Below are positions 1 through 7,599 of a stretch of 64,000 nucleotides of DNA, piece by piece. The notes below the pieces were generated by a model. That model was not told the origin of the DNA and did not search any database. It saw nothing but the letters and a program-made list of their open reading frames with translations. A program made the position numbers and the translations under genes. This DNA is from Streptomyces cyaneofuscatus (GTDB taxonomy: Bacteria > Actinomycetota > Actinomycetes > Streptomycetales > Streptomycetaceae): contig NZ_JOEM01000003.1 in the NCBI RefSeq assembly GCF_000718135.1, positions 124,001-188,000 on the forward strand. The letters run 5' to 3'. Numbering within the stretch: position 1 is the first letter of the stretch; the number at the start of each line of letters is the position of its first letter.

Positions 1-61
1 CGGTGGCCGCAGTGACTTCGACGGAAGAGACCAGTGCACTGCCGGGGGTCGGGACCCTCAT
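1..61 (-). CDS. Small protein, C-terminus outside window (possible transfer/spread gene)
   Basis: An ATG at 61 opens leftward and reads MRVPTPGSALVSSVEVTAAT before the window ends. Its start overlaps the stop of the 67-aa gene upstream by four bases (ATGA), which suggests translational coupling. Only 20 residues are visible, so no family can be assigned. Small hydrophobic spread (Spd) proteins often sit at this place in actinomycete integrative elements, but that is context only. Confidence 0.4.
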   Translation of the reverse strand, partial: MRVPTPGSALVSSVEVTAAT

Positions 62-261
62 GCCACCACCTGCACGGACACAGACAGGTCGGGGGTCGAG
101 TGGCACGGGCAGATGCACTCCTCGTAGATCACCGGCACGTCGTCCGTCGTCGCAGGCGGGGGCGGCTCGATGCAGGAGTGGTGCGTCCCGATCCAGCAGG
201 CGATAGAGCGGTAGGGGACGGAAGTCGTGCCCGTTGGGTGCGGTTGTCGACGAGGAGGCAT
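58..261 (-). CDS. Small Cys/His-rich hypothetical protein
   Basis: A 67-residue protein starting at ATG 261, which shares one base with the stop of the preceding gene (TGATG), so it is probably translated by coupling. Its middle reads ACWIGTHHSC and CICPCHS, giving four cysteines and three histidines spaced like a small zinc site, separated by a proline stretch. The product is unknown. I judge it real because start and stop interlock with both neighbours and because Cys-His clustering is unlikely in a random frame. Confidence 0.5.
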   Translation of the reverse strand: MPPRRQPHPTGTTSVPYRSIACWIGTHHSCIEPPPPATTDDVPVIYEECICPCHSTPDLSVSVQVVA

Positions 262-575
262 CAGTGGGCCCCCGCGAGGGCCGACCAGGCATCGGCCGGC
301 AGGTGCGGGGCGATGAGCACTGTGCGCGTCCGTGCACGCTGCTCTTCCCACGCCAGCAGGTACGGACGGACAAGTGCGACGTCTTCTCCCCTCAGCGGGT
401 AACGGTGGACCGTGCCGACCGGAGCCCGCCCCACGGCGACGGTCGAAGGGTCAGCGGGCGCGGAGCAGGTGAGAGGGGCCAGCGGCCGGGAGGGCGTTAA
501 GGGGCGGCGGTGCCGGCCGTTGGGGAAGCACCGCGCTCTGGTGCGCGAGATGGCTTGGCGGATACGGTTGAGCAT
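261..575 (-). CDS. Hypothetical protein, element-associated
   Basis: A 104-residue protein with a basic N-terminal 35 residues and a more acidic second half (GEDVALVRPYLLAWEEQ). The ATG at 575 has a good ribosome binding site (AGGAGC, 8 bases upstream). It lies 12 bases after the stop of the 92-aa gene, in the same leftward operon divergent from the GntR regulator. Proteins of this appearance are common beside GntR regulators of Streptomyces integrative elements. No function is known to me. Confidence 0.5.
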   Translation of the reverse strand: MLNRIRQAISRTRARCFPNGRHRRPLTPSRPLAPLTCSAPADPSTVAVGRAPVGTVHRYPLRGEDVALVRPYLLAWEEQRARTRTVLIAPHLPADAWSALAGAH

Positions 576-587
576 GCTGTTCAGCTC

Positions 588-866
588 CTATCGCTGATAG
601 CCCGGTCCCCCGACGTCGCCTGTCGTGGGGACCGTTTTGCGTACGACCGCCCATAAGGTGCGGCCGTTCAAGCTGGTGGCCACGAGCCCGAATCGATCGG
701 CATCGGCCACCGCGTCCAGGACCTCCCGCCATGAATCGGCGGAGAGCGTGTCCGGTACTTCCGCCTCGACCGTCGTGAACCGGGTGTCCTCCTCCACGCG
801 CGGGCGGAGGCCAGCGGCAGACAAGCGGGCGGCGATAGCCGCCGCGGTCACTTCCGAAGCGGACAC
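588..866 (-). CDS. Hypothetical protein, first gene of divergent leftward operon
   Basis: A 92-residue protein read from GTG 866, preceded by GGAGGG six bases upstream; the longer reading from 893 has no such site. Its composition is that of a soluble alpha/beta protein (SWREVLDAVADADRFGLVATS, then RTLWAVVRK). It is the first of four closely packed leftward genes and is transcribed away from the GntR gene across a shared operator region, so that regulator probably controls it. The function is not recognised. Confidence 0.5.
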   Translation of the reverse strand: MSASEVTAAAIAARLSAAGLRPRVEEDTRFTTVEAEVPDTLSADSWREVLDAVADADRFGLVATSLNGRTLWAVVRKTVPTTGDVGGPGYQR

Positions 867-904
867 AGCACACCCTCCGTTGCCAGCAATCACTTTCAGT
901 AAAG

Positions 905-935
905 CTAGTTAACTAGATTAGAGCTAGTGGACTAG
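905..935. promoter_or_regulatory. Double palindromic operator for the GntR regulator
   Basis: Two palindromes, CTAGTTAACTAG (905-916) and CTAGTGGACTAG (924-935), are centred 19 bases apart between the divergent genes. A TTAACT/TAGATT pair (909-914, 933-938; 18-base spacer) makes a plausible promoter for the regulator. The second palindrome overlaps the -10, and the ATG at 945 follows with no Shine-Dalgarno, so the message may be near-leaderless. This fits autorepression, as in KorSA-like regulators. Inferred from sequence only. Confidence 0.65.
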
Positions 936-944
936 ATTTTCCAT

Positions 945-1700
945 ATGTCTGAGCAACCGCCGTACCTCCGCATCGCCGACGAACTCCGGCAGCGCATCGC
1001 GGAGCACGTCTGGGAACCGGGCGACCGTCTCCCATCCCGCGCCCAGATCGGCCAGGAGTTCGGCGTGGGCGAGAACGTGGTCCGCAGGGCACAGGAGTTG
1101 CTGATCTCCCAAGGCGTGCTGGAAGGCCGGGCCGGATCGGGGACCTACGTCGCCGAGCCCCGGGAGCGCGTGAGAGTCGTCCGGTCGTCGGCACGTGAGC
1201 AGCCCAGTGGATCCCCCTTCCGCCAGGACATGAAGGCCCTTCGCCGACAGAGCGACTGGGAGAGCCGGACCGACGCGAAAGCGCCGGCCCCGGCGGAGAT
1301 CGCGACGCGGCTCGGGATCGCCGAAGGCGAGCCGTGCGTGCGGACGACGTACGAGTTCCTTGCGGACGGGAAGCCAGTCCAGTTGTCGACGAGTTGGGAG
1401 CCGTACGCCGTCACTGGCGGAACCCTCGTCGTTCTCCCCGAGGGAGGGCCCCACGCGGGAGCTGGAGTCGTGAACCGTATGGCCGCGATCGGAGTCACCA
1501 TCAGCCACGCGGTCGAGCAGCCCGAACCCCGGCACGCGACCACCGAGGAAGCATCACTGCTAGGCATCCAGAAAGCTGCACTCGTGACGCACATCCGGCG
1601 GACGTACTACAGCGACGACGGCCGACCCGTGGAGACAGCGGACATCGTGGTGCCCGCAGCACACTGCGAGATCGTCTACGAGATCCCGATCAACCGCTGA
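945..1700 (+). CDS. GntR family transcriptional regulator (HutC/UTRA type)
   Basis: A 251-residue regulator. Residues about 5-70 form the GntR winged helix (YLRIADELRQRI, GDRLPSRAQIGQEFGVGENVVRRA, then the GVLEGRAGSGTYV wing). The rest (about 90-245) looks like a UTRA effector domain, ending DIVVPAAHCEIVYEI. Regulators of this type (KorSA of pSAM2 and relatives) control replication and transfer genes of Streptomyces integrative elements. The tandem palindrome upstream is its likely operator. It is the last gene before the tRNA-Ser; downstream is only non-coding sequence with integrase-arm-like repeats. Confidence 0.85.
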   Translation: MSEQPPYLRIADELRQRIAEHVWEPGDRLPSRAQIGQEFGVGENVVRRAQELLISQGVLEGRAGSGTYVAEPRERVRVVRSSAREQPSGSPFRQDMKALRRQSDWESRTDAKAPAPAEIATRLGIAEGEPCVRTTYEFLADGKPVQLSTSWEPYAVTGGTLVVLPEGGPHAGAGVVNRMAAIGVTISHAVEQPEPRHATTEEASLLGIQKAALVTHIRRTYYSDDGRPVETADIVVPAAHCEIVYEIPINR

Positions 1701-1737
1701 CGAGCTGCCCCGGCAGCTCCAAAGCCGTGGCCCAGCC

Positions 1738-1800
1738 GTGCCCCCTGCGTGCCCCTTCCGTGCCCGAAAGAGCGGGAAACCAGGGGGAACAGCGGTGCCC
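1738..1800 (+). repeat. GTGCCC direct repeats resembling integrase arm-type sites
   Basis: GTGCCC occurs at 1738, 1749, 1760 and 1795. The first three are exactly 11 bases apart, so they lie on one face of the helix. Repeats of this kind between an integrase gene and a tRNA 3' end are typical arm-type binding sites of tyrosine integrases in actinomycete elements. Here they lie between the GntR gene and tRNA-Ser with no integrase gene present. The assignment is inference from position and pattern. Confidence 0.5.
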
Positions 1801-1821
1801 GGCAGGGAACGGGCATGGCAA

Positions 1822-1854
1822 AGGCCCCCGACCATATGTACTGGTCAGGGGCCT
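1822..1854 (-). terminator. Hairpin terminator downstream of tRNA-Ser
   Basis: Inverted repeat with arms 1822-1834 and 1842-1854 (AGGCCCCTGACCA on the minus strand) and a 7-base loop. It begins 9 bases beyond the tRNA 3' end. Followed on the minus strand by only a short T run, so termination strength is uncertain. Confidence 0.6.
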
Positions 1855-1862
1855 CTCGCCTG

Positions 1863-1949
1863 CGGTGGGTGTGGGATTTGAACCCACGGTGACATCGCTG
1901 CCACGACGGTTTTCAAGACCGTTCCCTTAGGCCGCTCGGGCAACCCACC
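1863..1949 (-). tRNA. tRNA-Ser (anticodon UGA)
   Basis: An 87-base class II tRNA on the minus strand. The acceptor arms GGTGGGT (5') and ACCCACC (3') pair fully, followed by discriminator G at 1863. The anticodon loop CTTGAAA carries TGA (plus-strand 1913-1915), and a long variable arm of serine type lies before the T arm GTGGGTTCAAATCCCAC. The CCA tail is not encoded, as is usual in Streptomyces. Its 3' end abuts the putative integrative element, so this gene is the likely attachment site. Confidence 0.95.
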
Positions 1950-2035
1950 CCGCGTCGGCGGCCCCCGGGCCGTGGCGGCCGACGGGCCGTCAGGGCCCTG
2001 TGGGGCCGGTTCGACGCTCGGTACAGCCTAGCCGG

Positions 2036-3715
2036 TCAGCTGTCGCCTTCGCGCTGGCCCAGCGTGACTTCAGCCGTGGCCGTCTTGCCGTCGCGCTCGT
2101 AGGTGAGGGTGACCTTCTCGCCGGGCTTGCGGGTCCAGATCTCGCCGATCAGGGTGGGGCCGCTGTCGATCACGGTGTCGTTGAACTTGGTGATCACGTC
2201 GCCCGCCTTGAGGCCCGCCTTGGCCGCCGGGCCGTTCGGGGTGACGGAGGGGGTGTTGCCGGCGCCCTCGGGGGAGATCTCGGCGCCGCCGGTCTTCTCC
2301 TCCATGGAGACCGTCGCGCCGATCACCGGGTAGACCGGCTTGCCCGTCTTGATCAGCTGCTCCGCGACGTTCTTCGCCTGGTTGATCGGGATCGCGAAGC
2401 CGAGGCCGATGGAGCCGGCCTGGGACTGGCCGAGGCCGCCGCCCGTCGACTGGATCGCGGAGTTGATGCCGATGACCGCGCCCGTGGCGTCCAGCAGCGG
2501 GCCGCCGGAGTTGCCCGGGTTGATCGAGGCGTCCGTCTGGAGGGCGCTCATGTAGGAGTTCTTGTTGCTCTGGCCGTCCCCGGAGGCGACCGGGCGGTTC
2601 TTCGCGCTGATGATGCCCGTCGTCACCGTGTTGGACAGGCCGAAGGGGGCGCCGATCGCGATCGTCGAGTCGCCGACCGCCACACCCTCCGAGTTGCCGA
2701 GGGGGAGCGGGGCCAGGCCCGCCGGGGGGTTCTTCAGTTTCAGCACGGCCACGTCGTAGCCCTGCGCCCGGCCGACCACCTCAGCCGCGTACTTCTTGCC
2801 GTCGGAGAACGTCGCCGACAGTTCGCCGGACTCCGCCGCGGAGGCCACCACGTGGTTGTTGGTGAGGATGTGGCCCTCCTTGTCGTACACGAAGCCCGTG
2901 CCCGTGCCGCCCTCGCCGTCGCCGCCCTGCGCGTCGATCGTGACCACGCTGGGGAGCGCCTTCGCCGCGACCCCGGCCACGGTGCCCGCCGGGCGCTTGA
3001 GGTCCTTCGGGGTGTCCGACGCGGAGACGGTGGTCGAACTGCCGGAGGAGCCGCCGTCGTTGCGGTCGGCGGCCCAGAAGCCGAGCGCGCCGCCGATCCC
3101 GCCCGCGACCAGGGCCGCTACCGCGACCGCCGCGACCAGGCCGCCCGCGCCCCGGCGCTTGCCGTTGCCGTGGGAGGGGTCGTGGCCGGGCTGCGGGACC
3201 GGGGCGCCCCAGACCGGGCCGTGACCGCTCCCGTTGCCGATGCCGCCGCCGGACGTGTGTGCCGCGCCGCCGCCCGCGTACGAGGGGACCGCGGGCGGGG
3301 GCGGGGGCCAGGAGGCGGCGCCCGCGGGGGGCTCGGGCGCCGCCCCGTACGGGGAGTGCGGGGGCTGATGGGGCTGCTGGGGGGTGTGGGGCTGGTGAGC
3401 CTGGTGGGTGTGCGTGCCGGGGTACGCCGGGGCGTCCTGGGAGGTGCCCGTCTGCGCCGGGGAGCCCTGGTGCGTGGGGGTGTGGCGCGGGGCGTCCGCG
3501 TGCGTCGGAGTGGGGGGCGGGGTCGGGGCATCAGCCGGGGGCGTCGCCCCCGTACCGGCGCTGTCCGTGGCTCCATCGCGTACGCCGTCGTCCGCCGGGT
3601 GCGCAGCCCCGTCCGCGGCCGGGTCGGGAGTGGTGGCCGGCACGGGAGGTGCGGGCGGAACGGACGGCACGGCCGGTACCGCGTTGCCCTCGGTGCCCTC
3701 GTTCTCGGTGCTCAC
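2036..3715 (-). CDS. HtrA/DegP-like membrane-anchored serine protease with PDZ domain
   Basis: A 559-residue protease of the trypsin-like HtrA family, acting on misfolded or exported proteins outside the membrane. Residues 1-185 are a Pro/Thr/His-rich, probably cytosolic, disordered tail. One transmembrane helix follows at about 191-215. The protease domain has the catalytic triad His288 (TNNHVV), Asp321 (YDVAVL) and Ser403 (GNSGGP). A C-terminal PDZ domain (about 455-555) holds GPAAKAGLKAGDVI. The long N-terminal extension is typical of Streptomyces members. It is monocistronic, between tRNA-Ser and a divergent phosphodiesterase gene. Confidence 0.93.
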   Translation of the reverse strand: MSTENEGTEGNAVPAVPSVPPAPPVPATTPDPAADGAAHPADDGVRDGATDSAGTGATPPADAPTPPPTPTHADAPRHTPTHQGSPAQTGTSQDAPAYPGTHTHQAHQPHTPQQPHQPPHSPYGAAPEPPAGAASWPPPPPAVPSYAGGGAAHTSGGGIGNGSGHGPVWGAPVPQPGHDPSHGNGKRRGAGGLVAAVAVAALVAGGIGGALGFWAADRNDGGSSGSSTTVSASDTPKDLKRPAGTVAGVAAKALPSVVTIDAQGGDGEGGTGTGFVYDKEGHILTNNHVVASAAESGELSATFSDGKKYAAEVVGRAQGYDVAVLKLKNPPAGLAPLPLGNSEGVAVGDSTIAIGAPFGLSNTVTTGIISAKNRPVASGDGQSNKNSYMSALQTDASINPGNSGGPLLDATGAVIGINSAIQSTGGGLGQSQAGSIGLGFAIPINQAKNVAEQLIKTGKPVYPVIGATVSMEEKTGGAEISPEGAGNTPSVTPNGPAAKAGLKAGDVITKFNDTVIDSGPTLIGEIWTRKPGEKVTLTYERDGKTATAEVTLGQREGDS

Positions 3716-3916
3716 AGCTCTTTACTCCTCGGTTCCACTCGGCATCCAGTCGGCATTCGGCAAGAAATCCGCTGTGCACGTGTCTGCGGTCAGCTTTTCC
3801 CACAGCACGTCGGGTCACTGTAAGCAGGACCTGTGCATCCGCACACCAATCTTTACATCAGACAAAACGGTCCTCCAGGGTGACATGTGCTCGCCTACCC
3901 CCACGGCGGTGACACC

Positions 3917-4762
3917 ATGACCCGGGTGACCCACGCACGGCAGCGCAGCCCGCAGACCTCGATCCAGGTCGTCGCCCATCGCGGAGCGTCCGACGACGCC
4001 CCCGAACACACCCTGGCCGCCTATCGCAAGGCGATCGAGGACGGTGCCGACGCCCTGGAGTGCGATGTACGGCTGACCGCCGACGGCCACCTGGTCTGCG
4101 TGCACGACCGCCGGGTGAACCGTACGTCGAACGGGCGCGGCGCCGTCTCCGCCCTGGAGCTCGCCGATCTCGCCGCCCTCGACTTCGGCTCCTGGAAGGA
4201 CCGCGAGGAGTCGCCGGACTGGGATCCGGTGCCGGGCGAGCTCACCTCCGTACTCACCCTGGAACGGCTCCTGGAGCTCTTCACCGAGGTACGGGCCACC
4301 GGGCGGCCGCTGCAGCTGGCCATCGAGACGAAGCACCCCACCCGTTGGGCCGGACAGGTCGAGGAGCGGCTCCTCCAGCTGCTGAACCGCTTCGAGCTGG
4401 CCTCGCCGCCGGCCGACGAGCCCTCTCCCATCCGCATCATGAGCTTCTCCGGCCGCTCCCTGCACCGCGTCCAGGCCGCGGCGCCCGCCCTGCCGACCGT
4501 CTACCTGATGCAGTTCGTGTCACCCCGGCTGCGCGACGGACGGCTGCCCGCCGGTTCCCGGATCGCCGGACCCGGCATGCGGATCGTGCGCAGCCACCCC
4601 GGGTACATCGAGCGGCTGCACCGGGCGGGCCACCGGGTGCACGTGTGGACCGTGAACGAGCCGGCCGACGTGGAGCTCTGCGCCGAACTCGGCGTCGAGG
4701 CGATCATCACCAACCGCCCGAAGCAGGTTCTGTCCCAACTGGCACAACTGGGGCGCATTTAG
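3917..4762 (+). CDS. Glycerophosphodiester phosphodiesterase family protein
   Basis: A 281-residue GDPD-family enzyme that hydrolyses glycerophosphodiesters to glycerol-3-phosphate and alcohol. The core signature is clear: His21-Arg22 (VAHRGAS), Glu48 and Asp50 (LECDVR) and His63-Asp64 (VCVHDRR), the metal and catalytic residues of the TIM barrel. There is no signal peptide, so the enzyme is probably cytosolic. The start at ATG 3917 is chosen because the motif then begins at the usual distance; a GTG at 3887 would add ten residues. It is divergent from htrA, with a 201-base spacer holding both promoters. Confidence 0.9.
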   Translation: MTRVTHARQRSPQTSIQVVAHRGASDDAPEHTLAAYRKAIEDGADALECDVRLTADGHLVCVHDRRVNRTSNGRGAVSALELADLAALDFGSWKDREESPDWDPVPGELTSVLTLERLLELFTEVRATGRPLQLAIETKHPTRWAGQVEERLLQLLNRFELASPPADEPSPIRIMSFSGRSLHRVQAAAPALPTVYLMQFVSPRLRDGRLPAGSRIAGPGMRIVRSHPGYIERLHRAGHRVHVWTVNEPADVELCAELGVEAIITNRPKQVLSQLAQLGRI

Positions 4763-4944
4763 CACAGAACGGCACCCCACTGGCACGCGACAGCACCCCC
4801 CGCACCACCATGACGGGGAGTACACCGGCGCATTCGCCGAGCGTTCAGTTGTGTCGAGTGCGTCACCGGCAGCCCCTTGGCCGGTTTCCGGTGCAGCTCA
4901 GTGGGGCATCCAACCCGTGGCGTGGGGCAAAGGAGGTCTCGGGG

Positions 4945-5466
4945 GTGGCGTTGGTGGTGGCACAAGAGGTGCCTGCGTCGTCGAGCATGGCCGTTCCCCA
5001 TGGCCCTGCGGGCGTGGGGCAGGCACGGCACCGGATGCGTGAGCAGTTGCGCAGCAACGGGGTGTCGGACGCGGTCGTGGACGACGCTGTTCTCATTCTT
5101 TCCGAACTGCTCAGCAACGCCTGCCGGCACGGCAGGCCGCTGGGACGGCACGCCGATGTCGGTGACGGCGACATCCTGGCCGCCTGGCGTGTGGACACGG
5201 GCGGCGGCCTGACCGTGGAGGTCACGGACGGCGGCGGGCCCACCCGGCCCGTTCCGGCCACCCCTTCGGTGACGGCACGCGGCGGCCGGGGGCTCAACAT
5301 CATCAGCGCCCTGGCCCAGGAGTGGGGTGTACGGGACGACTCGTCGGGCGAGGTCACCGTCTGGGCCCACGTCCCCTGCCCGAAGCCGCCCGAGCTGGGC
5401 GCGGTCGGCGGACTCACCGGGTTCGAGGGGCTCGACTTCTCCGACGTCCTCGACGACGCGAGCTGA
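4945..5466 (+). CDS. RsbW-like ATP-binding (anti-sigma type) regulatory protein
   Basis: A 173-residue GHKL ATPase of the single-domain kind that is numerous in Streptomyces. N box: Glu54 and Asn57 in ILSELLSNACRHG. G1: VTDGGGP at about residue 94. G2: ARGGRGLNII. It has no phospho-acceptor domain, so it probably acts as a protein kinase or anti-sigma switch rather than a histidine kinase. The GTG at 4945 is chosen because AGGAGGT stands seven bases upstream; an in-frame GTG at 4891 would add 18 residues without a comparable site. Partner unknown. The acidic C-terminal tail (FEGLDFSDVLDD) is unusual for the core fold. Confidence 0.82.
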   Translation: MALVVAQEVPASSSMAVPHGPAGVGQARHRMREQLRSNGVSDAVVDDAVLILSELLSNACRHGRPLGRHADVGDGDILAAWRVDTGGGLTVEVTDGGGPTRPVPATPSVTARGGRGLNIISALAQEWGVRDDSSGEVTVWAHVPCPKPPELGAVGGLTGFEGLDFSDVLDDAS

Positions 5467-5626
5467 GGCGGCCGCCCGTCGGCGACACCGCTCGGCAGGA
5501 CGGCCGGTGGGGGCGGTCGGTGAGGGCGGCCGGTGAGGGTGGCGGCAGGCGTGTGTGCCGCGGTGGTGCCGCGGGCGGCTAGGCTCGCGCCGAGACCGCA
5601 CCGTCGCAATCAGGAGAATGCCCACC

Positions 5627-6592
5627 ATGGCCAAGAAGCGCCCTCAGACCAAGGCCGGGAAGCAGCAGCTCAAGGACGGTGAGATCCCGGTCGTCGGGGC
5701 CCGTGAGCCCTGCCCGTGCGGTTCGGGCCGTCGCTACAAGGCGTGTCACGGACGCGCCGCCGCCCAGGCCGTGACCGAGCTCGTGCACCGCCCGTTCGAG
5801 GGACTCGCGGGCGAGTGCGACTGGGTCGCCCTGCGCGAGCTGGTGCCCGCCGCCACGGTCGAGCTGACGCTGAAGGGCGGGCTGCCCGAGGGCGTTCCGT
5901 CGGTGACGCTGGCGACCGTCCTGCCGATGGCCTGGCCCGCCCTGCGCCGCGACGACGGTTCCGTCCTCCTCGCCCTGCAGAACGACACCTCCTCCGGCGA
6001 CCTCAGCCGCGACCTCGCGGACACGCTCCAGCGCGCGCTGGAGGTCGAGCCAGGCACCCCGGTCACCGCCCGCCGCGTACCGGCCGACGGGCCGCGCCTG
6101 CAGGATCTCCTCGACCCGGACGCCGCGTTCGAGCCGGTCGTCCACACCGGGTTCGAGTTCTGGGTGCCCGACGCGGAGAACGCCACCCCCGAGGTGGCCG
6201 CCTCCCTGGAACGCGCGAACGCCGCCGCGATCCCGACGGTGCTGCTCTCCGGCGCGGACGCCGCGTACTGGTGCGAGACCCCGGAGAAGAACCACCTGCG
6301 CTGGGTCATGCCGCACCCCGAGGAGCAGCTCCTCGACGCGCTCGCCCGGCTGCACGCCGCCGGCACCTCCTCGCTGGGCGAGGACACCCGGCTGGTCGGC
6401 TCGTTCCGCGCGCACGGCCTGGTCGTTCCCGTCTGGGACCTGCCGAGCTCGATGGGGGCCGAGGCGTGCGAGAAGCCGGCCGTCGCGTTCGCCGAGCGGC
6501 TGGCGGCGGCGCTCGCCTCCGACGCTCCGCTCACCGCCGAGGAGCGCCGGGCCCGTGGTGGGCTCACCAACCGCCAGGTGACGCTCAGCTGA
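5627..6592 (+). CDS. SEC-C motif protein (DUF5926-like)
   Basis: A 321-residue soluble protein. Near its N-terminus is a SEC-C zinc motif, Cys29-x-Cys31-x8-Cys40-His41 (EPCPCGSGRRYKACHG), preceded by a very basic 17-residue segment. SEC-C zinc fingers usually mediate contact with nucleic acid or ribosome-associated partners. The remainder resembles actinobacterial DUF5926 proteins of unknown role. ATG 5627 is chosen over ATG 5618 because the AGGAG at 5612-5616 is ten bases from the former and only one from the latter. No operon partner. Confidence 0.8.
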   Translation: MAKKRPQTKAGKQQLKDGEIPVVGAREPCPCGSGRRYKACHGRAAAQAVTELVHRPFEGLAGECDWVALRELVPAATVELTLKGGLPEGVPSVTLATVLPMAWPALRRDDGSVLLALQNDTSSGDLSRDLADTLQRALEVEPGTPVTARRVPADGPRLQDLLDPDAAFEPVVHTGFEFWVPDAENATPEVAASLERANAAAIPTVLLSGADAAYWCETPEKNHLRWVMPHPEEQLLDALARLHAAGTSSLGEDTRLVGSFRAHGLVVPVWDLPSSMGAEACEKPAVAFAERLAAALASDAPLTAEERRARGGLTNRQVTLS

Positions 6593-6749
6593 CCTTGGCG
6601 GGGGTGCTGCCGGAGCCGTGCAGGGCCCCTGCCGACAGCGCCGCCGAGTCGGTGACCCGCGTCACAACTCACCGTACTCACAAGTAAATCGCCGCCCTCA
6701 TAGGCGAGATCGAATTTGCGAACGGCAGATCTCTTGTTACCGTTCTAGA

Positions 6750-6791
6750 AGCCCGGTCGCTGGTGCATCCCCCGTCGCCAGCGACCGGGCG
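6750..6791 (+). ncRNA. Strong hairpin with C-rich loop, candidate small RNA or terminator
   Basis: In the 266-base gap between the SEC-C gene and a convergent secreted-protein gene, GCCCGGTCGCTGG (6750-6762) pairs exactly with CCAGCGACCGGGC (6779-6791) around a 16-base loop containing CATCCCCCGTC. An AT-richer stretch (about 6705-6745, GAATTTGCGAACGG and CTTGTTACCGTTC) precedes it and could hold a promoter. No T run follows the stem closely. The C-run loop recalls actinobacterial 6C-type RNAs but has only one five-C run. Strand is uncertain. Confidence 0.4.
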
Positions 6792-6858
6792 TCTTCGTTT
6801 CCGGCCGTGACCCGCACCGGCCGGCCTACCGCGACCCGCCCGAGACCCGCCCGCGCAC

Positions 6859-7395
6859 TCAGTCGGATGCGCCCGGCGCACGGTGCGATCCGGCCCTGAG
6901 CAGCAGCGGCGCCTCCTCCACCGGCCCCGCGCCCGCGTACTCCGCCACCGCCGCATAAGCGCCGGGCTCACCCGCCGACGCGCCTCGCGGGGTCTCGCAG
7001 CTGCCCGGCTCGTCGTCGGCCGCCAGGACACAGTGCAGCTCCACGGTCCGCCCGCCCGGCCCCATCAGGGTGAGTACGGCACGGAGTTCCGTACCGGAGG
7101 TGTTGCGGTGGTAGGCACGCGCCCAGGTCTCGCCGCCCCCGGTCATGACACAGGTCTGCGCCTCGATGCCCTCCGGCGAGACGAGCTCGGGACCGCACCG
7201 GGCGGTGCCCTCACGGAGCTTGTCATCGGATGGGTCACCAGAAAGCTTTTCTTTATGCATTTCTGATGAACTATCCGGAGATTTCTCATCTGTCGCTACG
7301 GGAGACGGGGAACCGCCGGGATCCGCGGAAGCAACGATCGGAATCAGGCACGCGAACGCGGCGACAGCCGTGAGACCGATCATGCGGAGATTCAT
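6859..7395 (-). CDS. Secreted hypothetical protein
   Basis: A 178-residue protein from ATG 7395. Residues 1-24 form a clear Sec signal peptide (MNLRMIGLTAVAAFACLIPIVASA). The mature part starts with a Ser/Pro/Asp-rich linker, then a beta-rich domain with four cysteines (CGPELV, QTCVMTG, LHCVLA, GSCETP) that could form two disulfides, and RTVELHC resembling an immunoglobulin-like strand. It is convergent with the SEC-C gene. No family recognised; the disulfide pattern is inferred. Confidence 0.65.
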   Translation of the reverse strand: MNLRMIGLTAVAAFACLIPIVASADPGGSPSPVATDEKSPDSSSEMHKEKLSGDPSDDKLREGTARCGPELVSPEGIEAQTCVMTGGGETWARAYHRNTSGTELRAVLTLMGPGGRTVELHCVLAADDEPGSCETPRGASAGEPGAYAAVAEYAGAGPVEEAPLLLRAGSHRAPGASD

Positions 7396-7599
7396 GGTGG
7401 CCCCCTTGCCGACCGCGCGGGCAATCGCGGAAACGTAACTACGCGGAAACGCGACTACGCGACTACGCGGGTATTCGGGGCGACGATATCGAGGCGAGGC
7501 ACGCGGCCGGGCCGTCCGGCGCCCGTTCACCGCGCATACGGCCCGGCTCACACCCGTACGAGTGAGACGTACGGGAGTGGGAGCCGGGCCGCCCGCCCG

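Noticed and set aside
2000..3823. 607-codon open frame opposite htrA
   Set aside because: Antisense shadow; htrA has complete catalytic triad and PDZ in the other strand.
6750..6791. Assignment of the C-loop hairpin to the known 6C RNA class
   Set aside because: 6C RNAs have two hairpins with runs of six or more Cs; only one hairpin with five Cs is visible, so I list it only as a candidate RNA.
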